The notes under the pieces are model-generated. The model saw only the letters and a list, made by a program, of their open reading frames with translations. It did not search any database and was not told the origin of the DNA. Source: Hawksworthiomyces lignivorus (taxonomy: Eukaryota; Ascomycota; Sordariomycetes; Ophiostomatales; Ophiostomataceae). From it: a stretch of DNA of 64,000 nt. The position numbers and the translations under genes are program-made. The stretch is from the NCBI GenBank assembly GCA_002917075.1, contig NTMA01000016.1, positions 62,001 to 126,000 of the forward strand, given 5' to 3'. Shown one piece after another: positions 11,294 to 22,509 of this stretch (within the stretch, counting starts at the first letter, position 1; each line of letters opens with the position of its first letter).

Positions 11294-12669
11294 ATGGATG
11301 GCCAATTTATGAACCGCTTTGCACTCTCAGCCAATGGCTTTCTTCCTCCGAAGCTGCCTTTGACTCGCCTCCCGGACTCTTATTACGAGCCATGGGAATC
11401 GTTGATATACAGGCTTCCGACTTTGTTAAAGGATGGCGTTCTGCGAAGTGAGATTGATCGTTTGGGAACACTTTCCACAGACCACCTTAAAACAGAAGAA
11501 GAATGGAGGAGGGCACAAGTAATTCTGTCCTTTCTCACCCATGCATATATCTGGGGCGGTGATAATGTTGTCGATGTATGTATTTCCAAGACATCCTTAG
11601 ACAATGGAATATGCAAAAAAAGGCCTGCTGTGGCCAGATGCTAAAGAGAAACAAATAGGCTCTACCACCATGTCTTACCGCCCCTCTTCTGGCAACCTCC
11701 TCCCACCTCGAACTGCCGCCGGTCGCAACCTACGCAGCACTCAATTTGTGGAACTTTCGCACTGAAAGAGAGGTGCCCTTTGATGACTTGGACCACTTGC
11801 AGACGCTGCACACGTTTACCGGCACGGAGTCGGAGTCGTGGTTCTTTGCCGTTTCTGTGGCGATGGAATGCCGTGCTGCTAAGATCATCCCCGTCATGCT
11901 CGATGCCCTGGACTCTGTCAAAGCAGGAGAACACCAGGCCGTCTCGGCTGCCCTGCGCCAGTTCATCCTGTGCGTCGACGAGGTAGGGCTCCTCCTCGAC
12001 CGGATGCACGAGCGCTGCGACCCACAAGTTTTCTTCTTCAGGATCCGCCCCTTTCTCGCGGGCAGCAAGAACATGGCCGCGGAGGGGCTGCCCAATGGCG
12101 TCTTTTACGACGAGGGCGACGGCAGGGGCGCGTGGCGGCAGCTGCGCGGCGGCAGCAACGGGCAGAGCTCGCTGATCCAGTTCTTCGACATGGTCCTCGG
12201 CGTCGAGCACACCTCCAACGGGACGCAGCCGTCTACCCGCCCGCCGGAACAGGGGTTCCACGACGAGGTGCGCGGGTACATGCCAGGGCCGCACCGGCGG
12301 TTCTTGGAGCACGTCGCGCAGATGCCGAGCCTGCGGGACTTTGCCCTGCGCGAGACGCCGGCTGCGGGCGAGGCACAGGAGGAGCTGCGGCGCGCGTTCC
12401 AGGACGCCACCAAAGCGCTGGCTGCTTTTCGCAACAAGCACCTCGCCATCGTGACGCGGTACATTGTCATCCCCTCGCGCCAGAAGGCTGCCATGGCCGC
12501 CAAGGCCCGTCCTGCAGACTCAGCGCTGCCGTCGGACACCCCTTCGACGTCGCTCACCGGGACCGGCGGCACGGAGCTTCTTCCGTTCTTGAAACATACG
12601 AGAGACGAGACGCTGCAAGCTGGCTTCCCAGAAAGAGCTCTTCCCACTCCTCCGGTGACCACTTGGTGA
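11294..12669 (+). CDS. BNA2: Indoleamine 2,3-dioxygenase (IDO family)
   Basis: Two exons, 11294-11575 and 11659-12669 (intron 11576-11658), 430 residues. Heme enzyme that opens the tryptophan pyrrole ring to N-formylkynurenine, the first step of the kynurenine pathway. Evidence: LPPVATYAALNLWNF near the junction, TFTGTESESWFF, the heme-ligand region FRNKHLAIVTRYI, and the diagnostic C-terminal GTGGTELLPFLKHTRDET. The acceptor at 11658 is chosen because it restores the segment VVD-ALPPCLTAPLL. Divergent from kynureninase. No formamidase of the kynurenine pathway lies beside it; a cyclase-family hydrolase sits 45 kb away. Fungi often have several IDO paralogues, so this copy may serve catabolism rather than NAD synthesis. 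Confidence 0.95.
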
Positions 12670-13979
12670 CATGGCAGAAGCTGAAAGGTCGTCTTAATCC
12701 CCCACCCACCTTTTTTTTCCCCTTTTTCATAACACGTAGGTCTCAGATTCTTGAGTCCTTAAAATCCCCGCTGTATGAATAAGCAGAGTTAGTTCATTGA
12801 ACAAACATAGAAGGGTGCGCATATCGAACTACAAATAATCCAGCAGCAAAAATGTTTATCGCTTGGAAAGACTGATGTATATATATGCTCCGTCGTATCC
12901 AGAACTACGGCCACTAAATGGACAGCATTGGAAAAGTTACGCATGACCAAATGCTCTTGATCATACGGACATGAAAACCAAAAAAATCAATATATCATTT
13001 TTTGGTCGAAAAATTAGCCCGTATTTTCCTCTCTCTCGCTCACCAACCGCACGCAATTCAGGCAGCATGCCGTATGCACAGCAGATGAGATTGCCTGAAC
13101 TAGGCAGGGATTTCCGTGGCGCCAATGCAAGCAGGAGTCTTTTTGGTACCGTAACTTCGCCAATCCTTTTTGAGGCTTCTTGCCCCTCACTCGTTCTCGC
13201 TCTCGTCGTGAGGCATCTGTTAGCGGCGGACTCCGCGGTGTTGCTACCGTTGCACCAACTCTAATCACTACAGAAAAAGGGATGCATCAGCTTCTCTGAC
13301 TTTGTTCCATTTGACAGGCCATTCTCGCTCTGTGTTGGCCCTCCACGAGGCGCCCAAGGAGGTTTGCATTCACGCCAATGGCTGCGGCCGAATGTGCACT
13401 TCATTCCTTTCTTTTTTCCTTTGACTAGGCAGAACCAACCAAATCGGCCCATTTACCGACAAGAAAACTAAGACAATGTCGATCGAAGCGGCTGTTTGCC
13501 TAAGGGACTGGTCATATATAAATATAGATGTACCGCAATCCCAAGAAAAAAAAAATCCAATCCTTACTGTTACATGATCCCTTTCTGATTTGTTTCTGAA
13601 GGCGCCGATCCCGAAACAAACAATCCCCAAAATCTCAAGTTCGTCTTCCGCACACAAAATCTCGAACCAGCGCTCTTTTGCACGGTGGGAATAAAATAAC
13701 ATTTTACGGTTGCAAATTATTTCGCGCTCGGTCGTCTGCATTTCCCCGGCGGCTTTTCATTTAAATTATCATCTGCCTTTCGGACCTTCTGGACGTTGGC
13801 TATTCCGCTGGCGACTATTCCGCTGGCGACTATTCCGCTGGCGACTATTCCGCGGGCGAAAAAAAATACAGACCACATCATCATCTCTAAAAAACGCAGT
13901 TGGCATTTTCTCGATATTATCATCTCCCTTTTAGACGTCGAAAGGAACGCATCCAAGCCCTGCGATTCATTTTGTCACC
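12670..13979. other. Intergenic, probable promoter/leader of the His-rich gene
   Basis: 1.3 kb without a supported gene. It contains the 15-bp tandem repeat at 13801-13859 and poly-A/T runs. ORFs 12971-13264 and 13014-13268 lie on opposite strands of the same DNA and neither shows a domain. Confidence 0.6.
13801..13859. repeat. 15-bp tandem repeat, four copies
   Basis: Unit TATTCCGCTGGCGAC repeated head to tail at 13801, 13816, 13831 and 13846; the fourth copy diverges (CCGCGGGCGA). It lies 121 bp before the start of the His-rich protein gene, so it would be in its promoter or 5' leader. Confidence 0.85.
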
Positions 13980-14348
13980 ATGCCTATGGTTCCTCTAGAC
14001 CCCTACGCGGGGCCGGTGCCCGTAAACATCCTGCCAGGCGGCATCCTGAGCCACACTGGTTCATCAATTAATTCGCCGCACCACCCACACCACCACACTC
14101 ATCACACCCATCAGAGCTTCAATCACCACAGCCAACTTAACCATCACCACCACCCTCAACCTATGCTCACGTCGGCGCAGGTGGATAAACGTCGCCTGGA
14201 GGCTCTCGAGCAGCGGCTGGCGAACGCCGAGAACCTTCTACGCGAAACAAAAAAAGAGGTCGCAAAGATGAAGTTGTGCACGCAGAGCATAGGAGAAAAG
14301 CTGCCAGAGCTAGAAAAGGCATGCAGCGAGCCCTACATTAACGCATGA
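13980..14348 (+). CDS. Small His-rich, coiled-coil protein of unknown function
   Basis: 122 residues, single exon, ATG in a good CACC context. Residues ~34-62 are dominated by His with Pro, Thr, Asn and Gln. Residues ~66-113 are a charged heptad-like helix (DKRRLEALEQRLANAENLL and following), ending in EPYINA. No family is recognised. The His stretch could bind metal or simply be low complexity. The helix suggests self-association. Not part of an obvious operon-like group. Confidence 0.65.
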   Translation: MPMVPLDPYAGPVPVNILPGGILSHTGSSINSPHHPHHHTHHTHQSFNHHSQLNHHHHPQPMLTSAQVDKRRLEALEQRLANAENLLRETKKEVAKMKLCTQSIGEKLPELEKACSEPYINA

Positions 14349-15219
14349 TTGGCGTTTCTTTCTTGCCCTTGATTTTTTTTTTTTTCTTTCTTTTTCTTTT
14401 TGATTCAGAATAGTGTTTCGTTCGTATGCAACCGAGAAGAGGCGCTGGGATATGTATGATACCCAAACAGGAGAGAAGCTTTCTCCCAAGTCTGTTTGCT
14501 TTTTCTTTCGACCTCTGGGAGCTGTACTATTTATGAGATGCTTTGTATTAGCGAGGGAAATAGGGCACTTATGAGACATGAGAATAGGCTGGCTTGCAGA
14601 AGTAGCCGCACAGAAAGGCATCAGCGTTGCGAAGAAATTTGTCTAGCTTTCCTTTTTTTCCCTTTTTTTCCTTTTTCTGTTTTTTCTGTTTTTTTCTTCG
14701 ACCTTGCGTTTAACATGCGTGATATAGATCAGCTGTTTCAATTCTTTCTAGAAGGATTAAAACGGGAGAGCGGAAACATGAAGCCTCTGCCACGCGCAAA
14801 GGATCCTTCTCTGCGAACTGCACAATACTTCTGCTAATTGAGGTTCATAAACACATACTTTAACCGACCCGAGGGCCCCGGTTTTCGAATGTCGGCGAGG
14901 TGCAGTCTGCTAGCTGTGGACGGGCGAGTGAAATTGCCTGCTGCTAAATGGCAGACTTCAACTGCATTCTACCCCAGAAAAAACGGCGGATAATTCCTCG
15001 AGCATCGTACGTGCCTACGCAGGTGGTTTGGCAAGGATGACCCGGCGAGGCCGCCTTGGCACGCGGTGCTTAGGCTTCCGTTGTCGGGACCTGCGACGCT
15101 TTAAATGGGCGCAGACGTCCGGAGAGATCGATAAGGAGCAGGCCAGATGGGTAGCTCCTGGACGCTAAGAGTACCAAGCAGTGAGCAATAAACCGTTCTG
15201 CATATCTGGGCATTAAGAG
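14349..15219. other. Intergenic, no supported gene
   Basis: 871 bp. Contains long pyrimidine tracts (about 14376-14400 and 14648-14698), probably 3' UTR of the His-rich gene, and a GC-richer promoter for the sugar transporter. Confidence 0.6.
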
Positions 15220-17026
15220 ATGGCTATTACCGACGACCACGAGCGCGAGGCGGACCCGCGCCTGATGCGCATCGCCCAGGACGACTCGATCTCGTGGTAC
15301 CGGAAGCCTCGTCTGCGGCTGCTCTACGTCCTGCTTGTGCCGGCAGCGCTCGGCGTGGAATGGACGTCAGGGTTTGACTCGTCCATGATGAACAGCCTGC
15401 AGGCTGTTCAGTCCTGGAGAACCTGTATGTTTCTTACCCCTCTCCACCCCCAAGATGATACCGCGCTCTTGCGTCTTGCGTGCGAAGCTGACCGCTGCCT
15501 GCGTTTCTCTCCCCCCTCAGACTTTGGCAACCCCGACTCGGCCCGGCTCGGCCTGCTCAACGCCATGTACTCCCTCGGCGGGCTCATGGCCATTCCCTTT
15601 GTGCCCACAGTGTCGCGCGTGCTGGGCCGCCGGCGATCCATCATGGCGGCGTCGCTGGTCATGTGCCTTGGGGCGGGCCTGCAGGCGGGCGCCAACAACT
15701 CGGACACGTTTCTGGCGGCGCGCTGGGTGCTGGGCTTCGGCATTCCCTTTGCCATTGTCAACGCGGCGGCGCTGATAGGCGAGCTGAGCTACGCGCGCGA
15801 GCGCGCCGTCCTGACGTCGCTGTTCAACGCGTCGTGGTTCGTCGGCGCCATCGTGGCGGCCGGCGCAACCTACGGCACCTTCCAGATGACGACCACGTGG
15901 TCATGGCGGCTGCCGAGCCTGCTGCAGCTGGTACCGTCCGTGTGCCAGCTGGCAGCGCTGCCCTTCTGCCCCGAGTCGCCGCGCTGGCTGGTGTCACAGG
16001 ACCGTGGCGACGAGGCCATGGCCGTGCTGCGGCGCTACCACAGCGAGGGCGACAACGGCGCCGAGTTTGCGCGCCTCGAGTACGCCGAGATCCAGTCCGT
16101 GCTGGCCCAGGAGAAGGCGCTGGCTGAGGCCGCCGCCGCCCGCTTCTCCTGGCTCGACGTCTTCCGCGATGCGCCCATGCGCCGCCGCTTCCTGCTGGCC
16201 GTCTGCGTCGGCGTCTTCTCCCAGTGGAGCGGCAACGGCCTCATTTCCTTCTATATGAAGAAGATCCTCGTCCTCGTCGGCATCAAAGAAGACCGCACCA
16301 CCCAAAAGATCATCCTCTCCAACACCTGCTGGGGCTTCATCACCGCCGTCCCCGCCGCCGTCTACGCCCCGCGCTACCCCCGCCGTGTCATGTTCCTCGT
16401 CTGCACGATCGGCACCTGCGTCGTGTACACCGTCTGGACCATCGCCTCCGCGCGCTTCGCCATCGACGGGTCGTCTGCTGCCGCGATTCCTGTGCTTCTG
16501 TTTATCTTTGTATACTCCCCGTAGGCCGAACCCCTTCCCCACTTCTCTACTCTCGTTTGACACCGTTGCCGCTTGTTTGCTGTACCCGATCGCTCAGACA
16601 GGACTAACCTCTCTCAGGTTCTACAACATCGGATGGAATGCCCTAGCATACACATACATGGTGGAGATCTTTCCCTTTCAGCAGCGCGCCCAGGGTATTG
16701 CCGTGGAGCAGCTCGCTGTCCGCTGTGCCGTCTTCTTCAACACCTATGTCAACCCGATGGCCTTGGACGCCATCACCTGGAAGTACTACATTATTTACTG
16801 CGTCTGGATTTTGTTCGAAATTCTGGTTGTGTATTCGATCTTCCCAGAAACGTTCAATCGCACTCTCGAGGAGCTAAGTTTCATATTTGAAGGCAAGGCG
16901 GTGCAAGACCAAGTCCAGAATAATGTGAACAAAGCCTTCGAACGGGTACAGCTAGAAGAACTTGCAGCACAACAAGCTGTTGGTGGAGCATCTGGAGAGC
17001 CAACTGAACGACACAATGCGCACTAG
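15220..17026 (+). CDS. MFS sugar porter (hexose/disaccharide transporter-like)
   Basis: Three exons, 15220-15424, 15521-16520 and 16618-17026 (introns 15425-15520 and 16521-16617), 537 residues with about 12 membrane segments. Sugar-porter hallmarks: GFDSSMMNSLQ in the first helix, a G-R-R-R loop after helix 2, PESPRWL after helix 6, NIGWNALAYTYMVEIFPFQQR across the last junction, and PETFNRTLEEL after helix 12. Closest in style to fungal lactose-permease/hexose transporters. Splicing restores QSWRT-YFGNPDSARLG and FVYSP-FYNIGWN. GC-rich coding sequence. Substrate unknown. Confidence 0.92.
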
Positions 17027-19824
17027 AACATTCGTGCAGAAGCCTCTGGAGCACAGCATGTCATTCTCGATATCAGAGTTCCGCTTCAGCAATGACAATC
17101 TGGGTGCATACGATGGTATGTCCTGATAAAAGCACCTAAAAGCATTGACGCATAAATGCTAGGTTTATATTTAATTGAACAGTTTTTCGCGGCAGTATGG
17201 ATGCAGATTGAGGTGTTTTTCTTTGACTTCCACATTGATCTGATCCTGAGACGCAAACATGGTCTCGGCCGCCAAGAATAGTCGTTACTCTACCAAAGAG
17301 GCCGTATAAAAATATATATATGGGAATCATTGCAGAAATTGCAGCCAAGGCATTTGAGTTTCAGTTGTATTCAAACTTCAAACAAGGAAAACAATAGCAT
17401 CGGTGGCATATTGTGATGCGTATGTGTAAAAGAATAAAAGTAAATACTCTTCACTTCAAGAGAAGGTTCCAGCCTACGTGAGGCTTTTTCAAACTACCTA
17501 TAGAGCATGAGAATCCAACATCGTAACGGTTTGAATTCAATACCGCTTAATTAAGTTATGATCAGTTACGTAGAATAATACTCCTTTGACCAAAGTAACT
17601 AAAAAGATGTTTATCTAAAGAGATCTATCTTCAATTACAACCTCTCAGTAAACCCATCTACGACAATCCTCAATCAATATACCTAGCCGCGTGGCATAAC
17701 ACTCAAGTTGACTGCCTCGTCGTCCATCAGCTGGCTGCCAGTGATAACGTTACGGTTCTCGTCAGTACACGGAAGTACTACTATCGACTCGCTCAACTCA
17801 ATGGTACTTGTGAGTTTCAATTTCCATAGCTTTGCCATTTACGTTGAAAGCAATGGAGACTCCGAGGTGACAATATTTGTAAAAAAAGTGTAAGCATTTT
17901 TCTGAGCCAATATCCCTCACACGTATCCGTAAATTTCTGCACGAGGTGGGAGGTACATCGTATCGCGTGCCTAAGTTGGAGGATCTTGAATCACTGAACA
18001 AAAATTTTGAAGGATTTTGCAGCTCCGCCTCAAACTCTCCGATATGCTCCCTCTTAGATTTTACGTTACATAGAGTGCGCTCGAGTAGTTTCATTAACCA
18101 AGATGGAGAGTCTTGGTGCCATGTAGTGGGGAGCTTTTACCTACTTCAGCCCAACTTAAGTTGAGCCAAATTCTACGCTTCTTCAAATGCCACCCCTTCC
18201 TTCGACGATGATCTACCGTTCTTAAAACTGTGAAATGAGTTATTACATTCTATTTCTCGATGTCAGTCAATGTAGAATGCTCATTCTCTCCTCTGCCGGC
18301 TGTCACTGTATTGCACAGCACGACAACGAAGAAAATAGCAGCTGCAGCTCTAGACATAATGAAATTGGCAAGAGACTGTAGAATATCGTTTAATGTAATC
18401 GATCTGTCAAAGATTATCAGGCGTGTGTAGCGTATAAATGATTGTGATAGATTCCAAAAATGGATAATACAAACTTATAAAATCACGAGAGCCGGAGTGC
18501 AGGTGCGCAATCAGAAGAGAGTAGGAGTCATTCAACCTTCAGGCGTGTGATGAACCATGTCCTATCGTAATAATGTTATTCCAAAACTTACATGACGAGT
18601 GAGATTGAAAGGAAACAAACCAGACAAAAAGCGCTCCACAACCAAAAAACGGCGACCTTTTTTCGGGATCAATCGAGCGAATTGGAGACGGTCGTCACCG
18701 AATGAACGCATGCGAACCACTAGAGGACCTATCGGACTAGCCTGTTGCTGCACTCCGTATTACAGGCGTTTTTGTTTCTTCCCGCGCTGTGTGAACCGAT
18801 CCTCTCCCATATTTAAGACACTGCCTCCCGTCTGTCCTGTAACTATCTTCATCTTCACCTGATCCCCGAAGCGCCAAGCCAGTGCTCTTTGTTTACCTTA
18901 TTTTCTGGTTTGTTCAGTAAAAATTTCCGTATTTCCTTGTTCAACCCACCTTTCCAGAATAGCCGTCAAGGAGTCTATGAAGGCCATGTGCCGCATTTTA
19001 CCCAACTGCCGCACCCCCCAAATCGTCCCCACCGGACTAAACTTCCCCCTTTTTTCTTTGGTGGGATTTTTCCCCGCCTTGTAAGTCGATTGTTATCCTA
19101 AATGGACGAGATGGGGAAGATATCGATTCATAGTTCCGTACCTACTCCGTATCCAGCATCTCAGCAGCGCACGAGTTGGAGGCAGCTGGCCCAGGCCCCA
19201 TCCAAACGGTTACCGCCGATCAGTTTGCCCCACCGGAACTACAGCTCTGTATGACATATTGCCTCTTAAATATCAGCCACCTAGCGATGCAAGTGAGTCT
19301 CGAATAGGGTTCAGCTTGTCCTCATGGAGAGCTGCAGGACCAACATACACACGGCTTCTTTATGCAGTCTTGTTTTAAAGAATCCTCGGTCCCGTAATAC
19401 AACCAAAATGGACAATGTCTGACGACGGAAATACGGATATTCTCTGGTTGAATCTGTAATTTATTGTTATGCTTCTCTTCACCACGAACCTGTTCGTGAT
19501 CCCCTGGCAACCTATCCTCGGAGGTATTAATATCAGTTTCTATCTCAGCCATCTCTCCTACTTATCCGCTGCCTAGCTTTCCTTCTCTCTTCACCCATTT
19601 CTATTTAGCAAACGGCTCTTCGTATTGTCTATTGCTCTGGAGCTCTCTATTTCCGTAGTTTTATCTTTCCCAACTCCGACAGATCTCCGCACCATAAATA
19701 TATATCAAACGTCACATAAGACGACGATTGATGTTTACAATCTTCATAAAGAATACAACAAGCAGCAAGCAAACAGCAACCAACCTTAGACAATAACTCA
19801 TTCAAGAGCCAGATCTCGCCCACC
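17027..19824. other. Gene-poor, AT-rich intergenic region
   Basis: 2.8 kb with only short unrelated ORFs on both strands. Contains TATATA-type runs near 17305-17325. The last ~250 bp before 19825 are pyrimidine-rich and CAAC-rich, typical of a fungal 5' leader for the dioxygenase. Nothing else recognised. Confidence 0.6.
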
Positions 19825-21088
19825 ATGACGGCCGATGCCTTCAAGAAGATCAAGCTCACGCATATTTCCCACGTCTACTACAAGCATAAGGACCCGGTCA
19901 CTGCAATCCAATTCTTAGAGGACTTTGGCTTTACGCAAGAGAAGGTGGTTGGCAACCGCACGTATTTCAGGGGCTATGGCAGCGAGCCGTTTATTGTTGT
20001 TGTAGAGGCAGCCGAAGAGACGGTATGGGGTGGTGCAGCCTTTGAGGTTGAGGAGGCCGAGGACCTCGAGCGTGCGGCCACGAGCTTGCCCAAGGAGTGC
20101 AAGGCTACGCCCGTCTATGAGCTGACGGATGCCCCGGGCGGCGGAAAATGCGTCACATTCTTCGACCCCGTGGATGGTTTCCCTTTCCACCTTGTGCACG
20201 GCCAGCAGAAGGTTGAGCCGCGGGATCCTTCCTTCCCCGTCCTGAAAGTCAACTACGTATGTTCTATCTCCCTTTGACCACCTCCAGACGCATTCAGACA
20301 TATCCAGACAAGCGTCGTTGCTAATGCTTATGCCACTGCAGCCTGCCGAAAAGAACCGCCCCGCCAACAAGTTCCAGCGGTTCGAGAAGCGCCCGGCACC
20401 CGTGCACAAGCTGGGCCACTTCGGCATGTGCGTCACCAACTTTGCCAAGTGCTACGAGTTCTACTCCACCCATTTCAACTTTTTCCCTAGCGAGCTCGTC
20501 CACGACGACAGCGGCGTTAATCACACCGTCTTCTTCCGGCTGGACCGCGGTAGCGAGAACGTCGACCACCACATTTTCTTTTTGTACCAAGGTAAGGGAA
20601 CAAAACTGTCTGGAAGAATGGTACAGCAAGCGCACAGATCTGGTAACTGACTGAACCCAGGCCCCAAATGGCATGTCCATCACACATCGTACGAGACGCA
20701 CGACTTTGACACGCAGGTGCTCGGCCACGACTGGCTCCGCGACAAGGGCTACACGAACTGCTGGGGTGTGGGCCGCCATGTCATGGGCAGCCAAATTTTC
20801 GACTACTGGTGAGTGATTCTGCTTTGGATTGCAACGGCAGTCAGTATCAGTTGGTTGACAGCAAATTCTAGGTACGATCCTTCCGGCTTCATCCTGGAGC
20901 ACTACGTCGACGGCGACTTGCTCAACATGACCGAGCCGACACACATTTCGCGGGAGAAGGATGCTCATCTGCATGTCTGGGGTAGGTCGTCAGAATTCTC
21001 CTGTTACTCTTCAAATACCACACCACGGGTTAGCTAATCGCATTTTTATTATCTAGGTCCCGAGGTTCCCCCGACTTTCTTGACATAG
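19825..21088 (+). CDS. Two-domain extradiol ring-cleavage dioxygenase (glyoxalase fold)
   Basis: Five exons: 19825-20256, 20342-20591, 20661-20808, 20872-20981, 21057-21088; 323 residues. Each junction restores the frame (VNY-PAEKN, LYQG-PKWH, DYW-YDPSG, HVWG-PEVPP). N-terminal half-domain starts at LTHISHVYYKHKD. The catalytic half has the 2-His-1-carboxylate iron site: His170 in LGHFGM, His234 or His235 in WHVHHTS, and Glu286 in FILEHYVDG. The spacing matches type I extradiol enzymes such as 2,3-dihydroxybiphenyl or catechol 2,3-dioxygenase. These open catechol rings next to the diol. In this window it could take a diol made by the FAD monooxygenase; that link is inference. Confidence 0.9.
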
Positions 21089-21408
21089 TCAACTTGATTT
21101 TGAGCCTGCTCTCCAAACGAACTTCACGATTTAATTTAAGCAAACCAAAATTGACATGTAGTCTTAATACGACGTAACAGATGATATAGCAAGACGTCTG
21201 ATGAATATATGCGTTGTAACAATATGATATCTCTCGATCCCCTTGAATTATTGCATTAAAATGTTCACACAATGTTCCAAACTAAGAAGAGAATAATACT
21301 CGTTGAGAGAGTAAAAAGAAAGAAAAAAGAAAAAGGAAAAAGGAAAAAAACAAAAACAAAAGAAAACAAGGCAATTCAAATCGACTACAGCGATAAGAAA
21401 CAGGTATC
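21089..21408. other. Short convergent intergenic region
   Basis: 320 bp between two convergent genes. Contains a purine-rich A/G tract (about 21307-21368) that would be a pyrimidine tract in the 3' flank of the leftward reductase. No ORF. Confidence 0.6.
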
Positions 21409-22509
21409 TTAATTATCTTCCCCAACCTTGACTACAAGCTTTCCCTTTGTGTGGTGCGTCTTCAACTTCTCATATGCGCGCGGTGCTTCTTCAAAGGGGA
21501 TCTCCTCTTCGATGGGCACCTTTACTTTCCCCTGGGCTATCAGGTCGAGCACCTGACGTAAGTGGCCCGGATTGTTTTTCATGACCACAAATGGCGCCGC
21601 GCGATGCCCGCCTCCCAGGAGAGACGGCAGCAGGTTGATACGCAGGGCCTCAGGTATCGACCCAATGCCTACCTGCACAAATTTGCCGCCCTGGGCGAGG
21701 TATTGGTCAGCCGCCTTGTAAAGAGAAAACGGCGCGCCCACCGTGTCGATGACCAAGTCAAAGGGCCGCGACGCCTCTTCCCCAGCGGCGTCAGTGGTAA
21801 CGGCGCGCCGGACCAGGTCGGCGGCGACGCCAGCCCGCGTTGTGCGGTAGTCGATGACGTCATCGGCACCGAGCTGGTGCAGAAGGGCGACGTTGCCCGT
21901 CGAGGTGGTCGCCGTGACGTGGCTGCCGAGGGCCTTGGCGACCTGGATGGCAAAAGTGCCGACGCCGCCGCTGCCGCCGTTGATAAAGATGTGCGGGACA
22001 GCTGTGCCAGCTGCCTGGAGCCGCTGGATGTGCGGCACGGCGGCCTGCCACGCGGCCTGCCCGCAGATGCCCACGGTGGCGGCCTGCGCGGGCGCAACAC
22101 CTTCCGGCACCACGACGCAGCCGCTGCTCTGCGCGACGGCGTACTCGGCCAGTGAGCCGTGCTGGCTCATATCAGCTAGCTTGCCGGCGACGAGCTGGCC
22201 GGGCGCGAACCCGGGCGCCGTGGCTGCGACGACGCGGCCGCAGAAATCGGCCGCGGGCGTCGTCGGCCGGTGCACCAAGAGCCCGCCGACGATTGGCAGC
22301 TCGGGGATCTTGTGGTCCACGGGGTTGACCGACGAGAACAAGACACGCACGAGGATGGAGTCCTTGCCTGATAGATTTCGGAACGCGGCCGGCACGGGGT
22401 AGTCGGGGACGAGGCGCATGTTCTTCTCGATGCCGCCGTTGGTGCTGTCAAACACCCAGGCCCGCATGGTAGCGGGGACATTACTGACGCTGTCGACGGC
22501 TGCTGACAT
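21409..22509 (-). CDS. MDR-family NAD(P)H-dependent oxidoreductase (quinone/enoyl reductase-like)
   Basis: Single exon, 366 residues. N-terminal GroES-like part (MRAWVFDS..., VNPVDHKIP, ADFCGRV) followed by a Rossmann domain with GGSGGVGTFAIQVAKALG and GADDVIDYR. It lacks the zinc-ligand pattern of classical alcohol dehydrogenases, so a quinone reductase, enoyl reductase or trans-enoyl-type role is likely. The C-terminus ends with KGKLVVKVG, typical of this family. It converges with the dioxygenase gene. Substrate unknown. Confidence 0.92.
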   Translation of the reverse strand: MSAAVDSVSNVPATMRAWVFDSTNGGIEKNMRLVPDYPVPAAFRNLSGKDSILVRVLFSSVNPVDHKIPELPIVGGLLVHRPTTPAADFCGRVVAATAPGFAPGQLVAGKLADMSQHGSLAEYAVAQSSGCVVVPEGVAPAQAATVGICGQAAWQAAVPHIQRLQAAGTAVPHIFINGGSGGVGTFAIQVAKALGSHVTATTSTGNVALLHQLGADDVIDYRTTRAGVAADLVRRAVTTDAAGEEASRPFDLVIDTVGAPFSLYKAADQYLAQGGKFVQVGIGSIPEALRINLLPSLLGGGHRAAPFVVMKNNPGHLRQVLDLIAQGKVKVPIEEEIPFEEAPRAYEKLKTHHTKGKLVVKVGEDN

